Source: Antedon mediterranea (taxonomy: Eukaryota; Echinodermata; Crinoidea; Comatulida; Antedonidae). From it: a stretch of 64,000 nt of DNA. Both the position numbers and the translations under genes were made by a program. Positions within the stretch are counted from its first letter, which is position 1, and every line of letters begins with the position of its first letter. The DNA lies in contig NC_092675.1 of assembly GCF_964355755.1 (NCBI RefSeq), positions 21,528,912-21,592,911 on the forward strand, in the 5' to 3' direction. Below the pieces are notes generated by a model that was given only the letters and a program-made list of their open reading frames with translations, was not told the origin of the DNA and did no database searches. Below, piece by piece: positions 11,716 through 24,000 of the stretch.

Positions 11716-14700
11716 TTAGGCCTTTCGTAAACATGATGTATAGTATAGATTTCCTTGACTAATAGAAGATTGACCAGGATTAGCGACTTCGTAGATATCA
11801 TCATCTGCTGTACATCTTTCTGCAATATCTTCGTAACAGCTGTCATTTGCTTCACCAACCGTACGTTTGAAAAAAGATGTCTCGTGACTTTGGTTTGTGT
11901 TACTGATGTCATGTTGGTATAAATCCTCATTTTTTTCTACTAAATCGCTTACAGCTTTGCGTTCATTTCGGCGTCGCTTCTTTTTATAACGACAGATCAA
12001 AACGAGAAGACACACTGCTGCCAGATTAAATATTATCCCACCAGCACCAGCATATATTACACTTTGACTATAACATATAAAAAAAACCAAAAAAAAAACC
12101 CAATGTTTTAATATTCTTCGGTACTTCACATATTTATAACCTATACGGCTTCGGATAATAATACAGTGGATATGCAACTGACTTACAGCGATGATTTCTT
12201 TTCTACACCGATTAAATTAACTGACATAAAATCCGTTCTGGTGTTTCCGATGACGTCAGTGGCTCGAATCCAAAATTGGTAACTTCCAGATTCTACTTCA
12301 TCACTGAAATTAACATCTACAATTTCCTCCTAAAATGCAACGTAATATAATAATAATAATAGGCCTACTTTGTTAATAATAAAAAGCAATCAAATAATTA
12401 TATTATCTGTTATCTAAGAGTTGCTAACAGAAACATAAGTCATGGTAATAAGTTAACCTACAAGATCTGGTAAAGTTTTCCAATCTGGTGTCAATGTCGT
12501 TTTTCCTTCAATAGGCATTTCTTCCTTAAATAGTCCAAATTCAAACTTTATAATTCCATTTGCATTATCAATGGCCGATAAAGGGCGTCCTGCTGGATGT
12601 GCCTCTGAATCGTAAGCTTCCTGGAATGTGACGTCATCATCTGATTTAATTGCAAGTAAAATACTTTCGTTCACATGTAGCTGATTTATGAAGTGACCAT
12701 TCCATGATAACGTTACCTATTGACATTTTTAAAAATAATTATTGTTACAATTTTATAATAGGCCTAGTCAACATTGACAGAATATAATGTTATCTACGTT
12801 TAGGGCCAATAATTACTCAAATGTAAAATACTATTGTCAAATAAAGATATATCAGTTAGATGAAGAAAAAAAAAACAATGATTGAAATTAAATCCGTCAA
12901 AAAATGAAATAACTTACATTTTCAACAACGTTTATGGACACATCAGAGTTATTATTGAATGTCTCTCCGTCAATTGTTAGATAGATTGGATTATCGTCAA
13001 TAATACTGATTTCACTTTGGTTATCATAAATAAAACAACGTCTTGCATTACGTGTGTTTCCAGCGACATCATCAACAGTCAAAATTACACAGTAAACACC
13101 TGTATGAAAAAGACATATTTAAAAAAATATTTATTTAAAAACAGGACGTTGTTTTGTGAGACTTCTATTCTATATCATTATACTTATTACTATCTAAGAT
13201 AGGCAGACACAATGTTGAGAAAGCTACCGTCTTGGATATTGAGTATCATATTGTAGCTACTCCAGATGTTCCGCGAAACCTATATTTTACAAGATTATAC
13301 ATAGTCTAACCCTACGGTATATTTGATGATACAAATGATTGGTAACATGTTGGTTTTTTTGGTTCACGGTAGATCTTCTGTTATAGTGGGTTATAAAAAC
13401 ACGAGTATTTCGGTACAGTAACACCAAAACTTAACTTACCAGGCGTTGGAAGCGGCCTAAACGTTACATTATATCTAACGCCACTCTGTGTGTAATCTAA
13501 AAGACCGAAGTCATAATCAGGAATTAAGTTATCGTGTGTGGTTGCCATTTTTAAAACGCGACACTCGTAAGATGGCCGAGCTGTCAACCCAGAAACATAG
13601 TCAACCCATGACGTCCAACGAATATCAACTTCAGTCTAGAAGAAATCATATTTTTACCGTAAGTAGGCCCTATAACTAATATACTTTTCCACATTATGAC
13701 AATTTTACACTCTACTTGATCATGTATTCAATCGTAAACATTTGAAATTGTTTTTTCTTTATATGATGGAAGATAGTTCTTACAGATCTTGTATATGGAT
13801 CTCCAATGTCTAATGCATTCCCCACACATGGTACATCTAGTAAAGAACAATGTGTCGGCGGTTCAGTATCGACCTTTACATTCACATACATAGTTACAGT
13901 TTGTCCAACATAGTATTCACGCTCGTTTCTTTTATTCCCAGAAATTGAATAGTCATAGTTTTTCCGTTCAATATATCCACCATTTGTTGCATATGCTGAA
14001 AATAACAAACTAACAAAGAAAAATGTTGTTAGAATTTTGAACTGGAATAAAAATAAAGTAATCTTTGTCTGTAATTACAATGAATTCAATGACATCTTAC
14101 CTGTCTTTGTGTTGAAGTTGTTCACTTAACCTTGCAAACTTTCTACAGTAATGCAACCCTTGCTTTGGATTATCAGGACCAATGTTAAAATCACAATTAA
14201 TGTTTCCATTTTCAATAATATTTTCTCCTAACAAACAATTTGGATAGTTAGTGCTTAACAAACAACTGAAATAATGCAATTTCTAGCAAACACGAAAATA
14301 TGATCTAGATGCTAGGACTAGGGCCTACATTTAGTGTACATACACAGTACATTTACTGTACAACACTCACCTCTGATGTGTTCCCAATGAAACGAAGATG
14401 ACGTAATACCAACTCTGTAATCGTAGATATAATATGGAAATGGATATTCATCCAATGAAGGACCAGAGAAACTCGTTTGCCATTTGATGGAAAATGTTTT
14501 ACCATTAACTGAGCTGTACATGGGTGACGCAGTTGACAACAGGCAAGGCATGTCGCTGGAAGATATTCCTTTTAGTCGCAGAGATATTGAGCAACTTGTT
14601 ACTTTTGGTAGTACACTAACTGTAATTCACAATACAAATACTGTATCAATACTATTGACTAATTAAGCAATTGTAATTAATAAATAGAATAAAACATTTT

Positions 14701-17361
14701 TAATATAGATAAAAATATTAGATAATAAAAAAATGTTCAACATACAAATTACAGTGAACACCAAACAAAATATCTTATTTGATCATAATCTCCATTCTTG
14801 TTTTTCTTTCAAACTTAAAATATAAAAATAATATAACATTTAACATAGCTTACTGATCATGCAATTGTCACCGTCACCAAACTGGGTGTCGCACGAACAT
14901 GAATCTGATGTGAGTTTACAAGTACCCGGATAACATGACCTGCTATTCCTTCTCCATGAACATATTTCTGTAGAGAACATGAACTATATATAAATAATGT
15001 AAGTGACCTCAGCATTTTAGCTGTTAAAATAGTATAGGTATGTATATTATATATCTTATTAAGATACTCCGAATTAAGTTGTGCTTTTCAATATGCTATC
15101 ATTCATTGGACATTCGTTGTTTCTCCACATACGACAATTTGCCCAGTATAATAGGAACATTCGTTAAACACAGCATCTCATGTGTATCACATGCGGTGTC
15201 TCTATCCTGTAAGGTTAGGCTATCTGTTACCAGGCGATACGTAGGAAACACATGCTGTATTCGGAATTTTCCTATGATACTAAAGAAATTTAGATAAAGT
15301 ATGGATAATCGAAAAGAATATTGAGGGGTACAGTATATGATTTATAATTTATTTTTTTAAACATCAATAGCACCTTTGTTTATGACAATTTATGAAAATA
15401 GGACGCAATAGAAATCTTTCGATTTAATGTAGGCCTATATTTCCAACAACGGATCATTCGTTTCACTTCAATTGAAACTAAAACGTTTATAATTTACTAG
15501 ATACCGTATCGAACTGCAATGGAATCGCAGCTCAAAAAGTGATTCAATATAGAGAAGGAACTCGGAATATACTGTAATAAGCTCATTGTTTGGAACACCA
15601 TTAGACACATCAAACCATGAATTAAACTTACTATTACATTGCCCATTAATTAGTTGATAAGCTTTAATTTCGTCATTAATGTGATACATACATCTTGTGC
15701 AGAATGAATTTGAACGTGTGGAACAATCTACAACTTGGCAATTATCAATATCTGTTGTACAAGCTGGAGAAAAAAATAAAGTATTTGTAAATAATCGTAT
15801 GTAACACAACATAACAGTAAGTTTAAAATATTAAAAACACGTGAATAACTTTACTGTATTGACATGTCGGTCCATGGTATCCTTTGTAGCATTCACAGTG
15901 ATTAGGCTCATCACATACCCCATTGCTGCAATCATACTCACATATAGCTAAAATGGAAATTTAAATTAAAATCTCGTTAAGGAACAAACAGATATGTTTA
16001 TTATATTTTGTATCTGTTTTTCATCTGTTTTTAAACATTCATTCGCGATTGAACTTATATTCTTTAGAAACCAACTGTGAGTTTGCTTCTCCTATAGATT
16101 CTAAGCATAGGTATATACAGATACCTGCTTATACTCATCCTGGATGGAAATATCCTATTCCACACTACATGGTACAAACTCGATCTTAATTCATGCTAAA
16201 TCAGTTAATAACTTACGTTTGGTACACTCATTACTACCAGGATATGATGTATACCCACTGCAACATTTATATGTTTTGGTATAAACTGTTCTATACCTAG
16301 TGACCGATCGATATGATGTTCTATAATTTAAGAAAGAAATCGACCTTCAATGGTGAAATAATATTTAAAAACAATTACTATATCAGGCATATCTAAAAAT
16401 AGGAATGGATTGATTGACTAACATTTAGAATGGGGCACCATACGCAGCAAAAGTGTACATTTTAAGAATCACTGTATATTTCAGAATAACACTTTTGCTG
16501 GGTACCGCGCCAAATACAGTTAGTCAAGCAAAAATCTTTACCAGTTGGGCTTCCTACCGCCACAGCAGCTTTTTCTAATGGTATTGTTTGTTTGTTTGTT
16601 TTTATTCGTTTACCACACACATTTTAATACAAAGTAAGACAAGTAATTATTAAAAGATCATTATTCTATCTTTAATATAACACGGGATAACTGCCATTGT
16701 CAAAAGTATAACATCTTATCTGTGATATGAAGTGATATTCAGTAACATTTGAAAGTACAACTTACCGATAGTGAGTTCTACTACAAGTGTCCCAAAACAA
16801 AAAGCCACAGGAAGTGTATGTACTATAACTTGTAGCATATGACTGGCTGATGCTGTACCTTTGTGACACACTTGTCGAAGTAGTACAAACGTTTTGTCTT
16901 CGTTTTGTTACAAACATATAAAAAAGTATGTTTATTCGGTAACTTCTTTTCAACGTTAAAAAATGTCAAGGTAATTGTAATAAACACAAAATAAGAAATG
17001 TACATTGAAATGCATACAGGATAGGCTAGTTTCCTAGAACGAGATGATTTTATACTAATAGAATACTAATATTTTATTTTAAAACAAGGTTATTAAACGG
17101 ATTTAGCTCACTTCCAATACAAAAAAGGAATGTACTAAAAAGATGTTTTAAGTACAAAATAAATTGCTGACCACATTGAGGCCTGTTTTGTACTCTAGCA
17201 TGTTATACAGAACATTAAGACATATTGTGTACTTTATTTATGAACAAATTAAGCTAAATACTTAAAATTATTATTACTAACCCATTTGTGTTCAAAGTAT
17301 GCACACAGTTCCATAAGAATACATTGATAACAACTACAAAAACCAAGTAACGGAGAGCCAT
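11716..17361 (-). CDS. Receptor B: EMI/EGF-like single-pass receptor with short tyrosine tail
   Basis: The exons in transcript order are 17282-17361, 16766-16897, 16217-16320, 15855-15947, 15632-15763, 14854-14967, 14371-14619, 14101-14227, 13784-14009, 13440-13635, 12918-13099, 12462-12716, 12187-12329 and 11716-12067, totalling 2385 nt, in frame, 794 aa. There is a signal peptide (1-26) and an EMI domain (NVCTT, CGFLFWDTC, YRTVYTKTYKCCSGY). Next comes a canonical EGF domain (about 105-136), then a cysteine-rich EGF-type exon (about 137-180), then the EGF-like exon shared with receptor A. The long shared ectodomain (WVDYVSGLTARPSYECRV, VDDVAGNTRNARR) follows, then a transmembrane helix at about 681-703 and a short tail with YEDI, YEVA and LYYT. 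Two exons (15855-15947, 15632-15763) are absent from receptor A. All module exons are phase 1-1, which allows gain or loss without frame damage. Function is inferred as for receptor A. Confidence 0.85.
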
Positions 17362-17595
17362 TCTGTAGAGTAAGTAAAACTGTAAGGTTAGTTGCAAAAT
17401 TACTTTCCGAAATATTATTTTCCATCTAAGCTAAATTAGGTAAGATTGCAAAACTAAGTTGTGTTTTGTTTTAAGTTCAGTGTTAAGTATTATTAATATA
17501 CTTAATGACATCATTTTTAAATACTATAAGATAGAATATAGATAGTATAAGTATTTCCTGATAGTAATGTTTCAATCTTACATACAATATTGTTA

Positions 17596-17726
17596 TATCA
17601 ATAATACAATATCTGTATTTTATTGTTAACCGTTTTTGATGTTGTATTGTTTTATGTTTCAAACCTGTTAGTGGCGGTATTTATCGCTGTTGGTTTTGAT
17701 TGAATAAAATAAAATAAAATAAACTA
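17596..17726 (+). mobile_element. Short retroposon 3' tail ending in (AATAA)n
   Basis: The duplicated copy of this region (about 29958-30000) lacks these bases, so they are an insertion. The segment ends in four AATAA-type units, and the text before them (gtggcggtatttatcgctgttgg...) resembles the end of the LINE at 29270-29315. It lies in intron 1 of receptor B. Confidence 0.6.
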
Positions 17727-18435
17727 TGGTTTTCATAGTGTGGCTTTGTAGGAAGTTATTCTGTGATTACATTGCATCTTCTGACTCTTGTGATCGATAC
17801 TTTACTTCCTTTCAGAAAGGAATAGTTTATTGAAGATGTCCGATACTCTAAGTGTTAATTCAAGTGTTTTAGTTATCAACTGCATTTTATGGTATAGTAA
17901 TCTAAGTAAACAGAACCACAGTAGTTTTTAGGATTTTAAAATCGGCCATTTGATCCGAAGTTGTTTTGTTTTGATATCAAATCTGTTCTTCAGAAATTAG
18001 ACACCATTACAGGATTTTCCATTTTGAATATAATATATGAATGAATATAATAACTAACGCCCTAAAAAGTGCAGTACTCGACTAAGAAATTCATTTACTT
18101 ACTCAATTTATATTTATAATGCTAACTGACCGATGATTTCCAGAGCAATACCTCATGCTATAATATGTGTGCAGTCCCAATCTTTACATAAGTGACAATA
18201 AAAATAACTTATATCTTGTAAATAGGCTTCGTATACTATTGCAGAAATAAACGCACAAAATGTTCAAAAATTCAAATTTGAAAACAAAACAGTATACCAG
18301 ACTACAAAATGTGACGTCATTTTCGGTATCTGGTATAGATTCAAAATATTATCAAGCAATATTTAAATTATTAATAATACAGAATGCTTTTTGTACAGAC
18401 AATACACATACATCTATCTATCGAAATTAACTTAC

Positions 18436-18547
18436 CAAATGAATCTTAGTTTAAAAGGAGCAGACCAAGCAAATACGCGTATTCAGCTGGAAGACAATAT
18501 GCTAAATAAATATCCTCGTATTTAGAAACTCCGTCCAACGAGGAAAT
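18436..18547 (-). promoter_or_regulatory. Candidate non-coding first exon and promoter of receptor B
   Basis: Donor ttg/gtaagt at 18435/18436 faces receptor B; a GAGGAAAT box is at 18540-18547, 104 bp upstream of the donor, in the context CCGTCCAACGAGGAAAT. The sequence is homologous to the first exons at 10607 and 61170 and is copied in inverted orientation at 32792-32903. Confidence 0.55.
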
Positions 18548-18981
18548 AAAGTCCTTCAATATTGGTAACAAGATGTAAACAAGTTAATGACAATTTAACT
18601 ACTTGTGTGTCAGGAAGAAGTAAGTACCGTAACATTATTCTGTTTTTATTTCTTATTGACAAGCAACTCAAGTTTAAAAAAAAACCTCTTTTACCGATTT
18701 CTAGAAAAAATATTAATTAAACTTAAACTTTAATTGACTGAATGAATAAATACTGTAAACTGAATACTAGGAGATAATTATTAGTAGCATGTATTTAGAA
18801 TTCGATAGAAAGGGGAAATCTAGAAACATCAGATTTGGTTAATATATTTATTACCTGCATTTTTACGCACTTTGATAAAATATTCTTATTTTATATTGAT
18901 GTTTTAATAATAATTATAATAGTTTGAGCAATGTAAACATTTTCCCATAGATGAAAATGAAATAAAGATTTTAGTACTTAC

Positions 18982-19102
18982 CTCAATAAAGGCACTTAAT
19001 TGCTCTCTTATTTCATCATCTTCTTTTGAAATCTGTTCTTCTAATTTCTCTAGACTTCTACCTAACTGAGTTACATCAGCCTTCAGTGTATCTATAGATA
19101 AT
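18982..19102 (-). pseudogene. Orphan formin-like FH2 exon
   Basis: A single 121-nt open exon is bounded by an intact acceptor (ttattgtag/) and donor (gag/gtaagt). It encodes 40 residues, including DVTQLGRSLEKLEEQIS and a following EDDEIREQLSAFIE. The pattern (aliphatic heptads, xLxxxLxxLEKxL, acidic break, then xxFxxxMxxFI/E) matches the coiled segment near the C-terminal end of formin FH2 domains, which nucleate and elongate actin. No neighbouring FH2 exon is visible, and the inverted copy of this region lacks the segment. It may be a captured exon, a fragment of a duplicated formin gene, or a distal exon of a gene with very long introns. The family call rests on one short exon. Confidence 0.5.
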
Positions 19103-19189
19103 CTACAATAACAGAATTGAAGAGGAGATTCAGTTAAAATAAATCAAATCAAAGAAATAAAAAGCATGAGGGTTGGTGAACTTCAGTGA

Positions 19190-19772
19190 GTCCAAAATGC
19201 GGAGAATTATTTTTCCTAAACACGTTAACTTGAGGGCGCTAAACTAATAAATAAATCAAAATACATCAACTTGAAGATGCTATTAATTTTCCACAAAAAT
19301 ACGTCAATCTGACGGCGCTTTTATTTTTTTTTCTAAAATACGAGAATGCGTCAATGCAATTTATGATTATATTATGTTTTAGTTCAGTGAAAAAAATGGA
19401 TTACAATTATTACTAAGTCTATGCTTCATTTATTTTTATTTACGAATGTATTTCGTTTAAAACTAAAATGTACTTATTTTACGTGAAGAAACGTCGTGTT
19501 ATATTAGGATACTATTTGATATACACGATATACATATGATACACGTTGAGTTCTGACGATAAAGGCAACATTTGGAAAGGCTCCCTAGAAAATTGTTGAC
19601 ACACAAACGTTGACGTAATTTGTAAAATTAATAACGACCCTACGTTGACTTTTTTTGGGAAAAATTTTCGAATTTTATTTTGGTAAATTAATAGCGCTTT
19701 CAAGATGAGGTGTTTTTGATTAGTTTAGCGCCCTCAAGTTGACGTATTTTAAGAATTCTGCGTATTTTGGAC
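19190..19772. mobile_element. Foldback element with repeat-structured terminal inverted repeats
   Basis: The two ends (GTCCAAAATGCGGAGAATT... and ...AATTCTGCGTATTTTGGAC) are inverted copies over at least 55 bp, through GAGGGCGCTAAACTAAT. Inside each arm, degenerate units of about 35 bp recur (TACGTCAACTTGAGGGCGCT, ACATCAACTTGAAGATGCT, ACGTCAATCTGACGGCGCT), as in FB-type foldback transposons. There is no coding region. A second, slightly truncated copy is at 31986-32600 in the right arm of the duplication. Confidence 0.65.
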
Positions 19773-19989
19773 TGACGCGAGTATTACGTGTAGTCATGAA
19801 GAAATAACAGTAATACAGTAAGTTAACTAAATTGTTTCTCCATGGTGTAGTAGACGAAGGACGTTATATCATACGTTATATTATAGCACTGCACAGGTTT
19901 ACCAAAATCACTGCGACTGCAGATGATATCATGATGAAAATGTAGTAAATAGCATTTCAGTTGTAAAATTATATAGTACAAACTGGGAA

Positions 19990-20345
19990 TTATTGTACGA
20001 TACGATACGATACGATACAACTTTTTTGATTACAGCTATGAGATATGGGTCTATAAGTACACTCGAGTAAAATAAATATAACATAAATTACAAGACTAAA
20101 TAAATAATAAACAAGGAAATATAACAGAAACATGAGTAATTATCGGAATAGCGTTTGAAATCTCTATTATACAACCTGATAGCTGATGGAATATATGTGT
20201 TTATAAATCTATTTGTTTTGACTTTGGGGTGGAGTAATCTAAATGATCTACAGGTAACAAGGGTATCAAAGACAGGGTGAGTAACATCAGAAATAATACA
20301 ATTAAGTTTTTTAGACATCATTTCATTACATAAGTGTTCTAACAA
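19990..20345 (-). mobile_element. 3' end of a non-LTR retrotransposon
   Basis: The minus strand encodes a short C-terminal reverse-transcriptase-like tail (PKVKTNRFINTYIPSAIRLYN), followed by a 3' UTR and a tail of GTATC repeats at about 20000-20025. The 3' UTR and tail recur in the other arm at 31612-31775. It is heavily 5'-truncated. Confidence 0.6.
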
Positions 20346-21066
20346 TTTAACATCGGTGCCTATAATCTTACCCGCTTGCTTAATATTCGAATTTAATTTT
20401 TCTTACTATCTAAGTTCAGTTCATTTAACCATATAATGATACAAAATGAAAGAGCAGATTGTACAACAGAAACGTAACGTAACATTACATTTTCTCATTC
20501 TACGTAGAAAGTACATTCTTTTATTTGACATTTAATATAAACTATATATATACATTATATATAAACAAAAGTAATGCCTAGATATTCTATTAAAAAATAA
20601 TGTTGTTATAATAAACTTGTATCCAAATTGAAAAGTGATTTAATATGTACTGTCAAATAGTTTCGGTAAATTTGAATAAATGATTAATTAGAAACACTCG
20701 TGAGTTTCGATATAAAAAAACTTACAATTATTGGTTATTAAGTCGAAAGAGGTTCAGAAAGTAACAACTAATGAGGAAATTTAATGAGCATATGGAGCTT
20801 TCGATTTGCGACGAATTGATATGTCATCGGTCGTCGCCTGTACATAAACCTCCAAAACTGTGTAGAGGTATTATAGCGAGGAAGCTTCCCCGCATGCGCA
20901 CAATGAATTAATAGGTCGAGATCGTCGCAAATAGTAGCTGCCCCCTTTAATGGTTAAACTAACGTAATAGTAAAGGTATTAGTCTTATCTATCGGGGGCA
21001 TGATGGCATCGATAATTGTAAGCCTACAACTGGTATTTTGGTATTGAATTAAGTGAAGAAAACATA

Positions 21067-24000
21067 ATGTTCCTTACAACAAATAGTTATGTAATGTTAA
21101 TTGCTGTGCTGCTGTTGAACACTAATCAATCAAGGTAACTGAAGCATTATTGTTTGTTTGTTTGTTGTTATTTTGGTGATACACACCAAAGATAGCCAAC
21201 TAAATCCGTAGACTTGTTTCGGTGTGGTCCTTCTGGTGGTGAATTGGGCAGTACACCTGGAGACAATCTCCATCTTTTTTCGAAGAGTATAGGGCCTACT
21301 GCGTTCATGTTGCACGTCTCATTCGAAAGACGGTGCGCTATCTACATGTAAACATATTCTAACTCGCAAGTTGGTACAAACGGAGAGCGGCAGTGGGAAT
21401 CGAACCGTGGACCAAAGGAAACCTATGGAATGTCACGGTTCAGTGACTACCACCAGTTGCTAATTTAAACAATAAATTAAATAATGATCATCTATTTTAA
21501 TTACAGTGGATTTTCCTGTATGACAGCAGACAACTGTTTCCTCATCCTACATCAGGATGGAAAATACATTTATAAAGAGTTTACTGAATCTGACGATGAT
21601 TGTTCAGGTAATTTCCCGTACTAATCTTCCCCTCCCACCATTGTCACAATCATAATCGCCATCATCATAAATTATCACCTTCAACCACCATTTTATTCTT
21701 TATATCATCTCCTCATCACCATCAATCATCATTGTCATGATCATTTTAAATATTATTTCATTCTCTCTTCCCACCAAATCACCATCAATTATTATCAGCC
21801 ACAGCATCAACATCTTCTTCTTTACTCATTCAAAATCAGAATTATCATGTTATCAATCATACGCCTACACTTTAATAATAATAATAATTTTCATTATTTA
21901 CCATCATCAGTATCATCGAAAATTAATTAATTTCTAGTATATCACCATAGTTACCTAATGCCTGTAAATTCAATATTATAAGCTTACATTTATCAACATT
22001 TCCTTTAACATTTAGGCCCATGCTATTTATTTTCTTTAAAAACCGAAAAAGAAGAATCGTGTCTTCAGACTGATAAAGAATGCGCCCTCCGAGGAGGGAA
22101 GATCGCTTCTATAGACGGTGACAATTACAATGGAATAAAGAACATGGTGTTAACCATATTCATATTTCAATCAACGAGCACGTTTAATGCTATTATGGGC
22201 GGACAGGAAGAGGAGCAGTGCATTAATGTATCAATACATGATGGCTATATATGGAATGATGCTACTGTAACGAAAATTGGTGAGCATGATGAATACACTG
22301 TTAATTCCTTCCTGTGTGAACAAGGTGAGAATTAAATAGCATTAGTTTAAGATGTTTAGGATCGGTGATGAATTAAATATTATTAAGAAAGTTTAGTAAA
22401 CTTAATTCAGTATAGTGGTAGAATAAATACTCCACTGAATTAAACATAGACAACATTATTTTTTTTAATTAAGACTTCCATTGATTTGATGAAAAAAAAA
22501 TTATTGTTATCAAAGACAGCATAAATGGTTATCCTATAGTTCTAGAATAAAATCATGTTGCAGTTTAATCTTCAATATTGAGAACTGTATGTTATAGAGG
22601 CCTATTGTAATAATGTTTCTATTCAATACATCTTAAGCAAAGTGGAGCTACACTCAGACTTTCTCAGCTTATATTATGTTTAAGTATGTTTAATTGAAAG
22701 TGATTACATAAAAAAAACCAGGAAAAATACGGAAATATTTTCCAAAAACTCATTTCTAAAAAATCGGTCAGAAAATAGTGTTTTTTAACAAATTACAGTT
22801 TTTCAGTAACTTAGGGGTTATTAGTTTACAATACGTCGCGAAACGCGTTACACTTAGCGACTGACGCGTTTTAGTCGCTGGTCAACGCATTGTGGAAATT
22901 TCTTCCCTTTGGTAAATTATGTGTCGAAAAATGGGGAATAAATTCTATACACACAATTAATACGATTTGTTTAGGCCTAAGTAATATTTCCGATAAGAAT
23001 GTCAGTATAATTTACATGTAACCTCATGATTTTCACTGTACAACAACAACAGCATTATAATCTTATCAGATTGCTTTTAACTTTAAGCTAGGGCTAGGCC
23101 TAGCTAAGCCGTCTGCTCAGCCTAGCTAGGCTTGAATTTTTGTCTAGAGGCCTATGTATTCATAGGCATGGTCGTTTCGCCCCATTTATCGTTCCTGGGT
23201 TTTCTCGCATATTAAGAACTGTGAAACACAAAATCCTATACAGAACAAGAGTAGTAAAGAATAGTAAAGCGATGTGCAAGCTTAGACCTGACTGAAAAGC
23301 AACTATTCAGGCACCCTATCATGGCCCATGGGTAGGCCAAGGTCGGGTGACAGCAAAACAAACTTCACTGCTGTCAGCCTAGCCTAGCTAGAGGCCAAGC
23401 CACTAAGCAGCATCGGTACATACCTACACTCTAGTAGGCCTAGGCCTAGCTTTATTGAATATATAGCCACATCTTTCTCAAATCTCGTTAAATTTGACAT
23501 TTTAGTAATAGTCTCATAATCACATTATTACACTGTGAAACATAATAGGGTCACATTCAGAATGTTTTAATATACTTTTCGCCCGTCAAAAATAACATCG
23601 CGACAAAATAACAGATCGCCAGCTGCAGTAGTGTGTGATTGTGAAAAATGTCACGTGATCGGACTCCCTAGCAAAATAAAAAACCCAATTGGACCCGAAC
23701 GGGGGAAAGTGTCTATTTACGCAAAATTGCGCAATGTATACGTGATAAAAATACCAGAAATAGAAAGATCTAGAAAAATTACATAAATATACATTTTACT
23801 TTTTTTTTTTGGTGAAGAAATGAATTTTTTAGGATTATTCAAATATACCCCCCTTTTGCATGTAAAAGAATAGGAAATTACAAGGTATCCCCCCAAAACG
23901 CAAAAAGGCGTGATTTTCAAGAAAATCGTACTCATTGAAAAAAATTTCAAAAAAATATGAAGTATAAGGGATGATATTTTTAAATAATAGTTGAAATGTA

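Larger units (their letters stand above)
18105..20155. repeat. Left arm of a large inverted duplication
   Basis: The reverse complement of this arm recurs at about 31610-33910. Matching landmarks are the end with the GCTAACTGACCGATGATTTCC word, the receptor-type first exon, the foldback element, the GATACGATACG run and the LINE 3' end. The left arm alone has about 470 bp at 18715-19185 with the FH2-like exon; the right arm alone has the MITE at 33282. The two arms face each other across about 11.5 kb holding the lectin gene. Confidence 0.8.
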
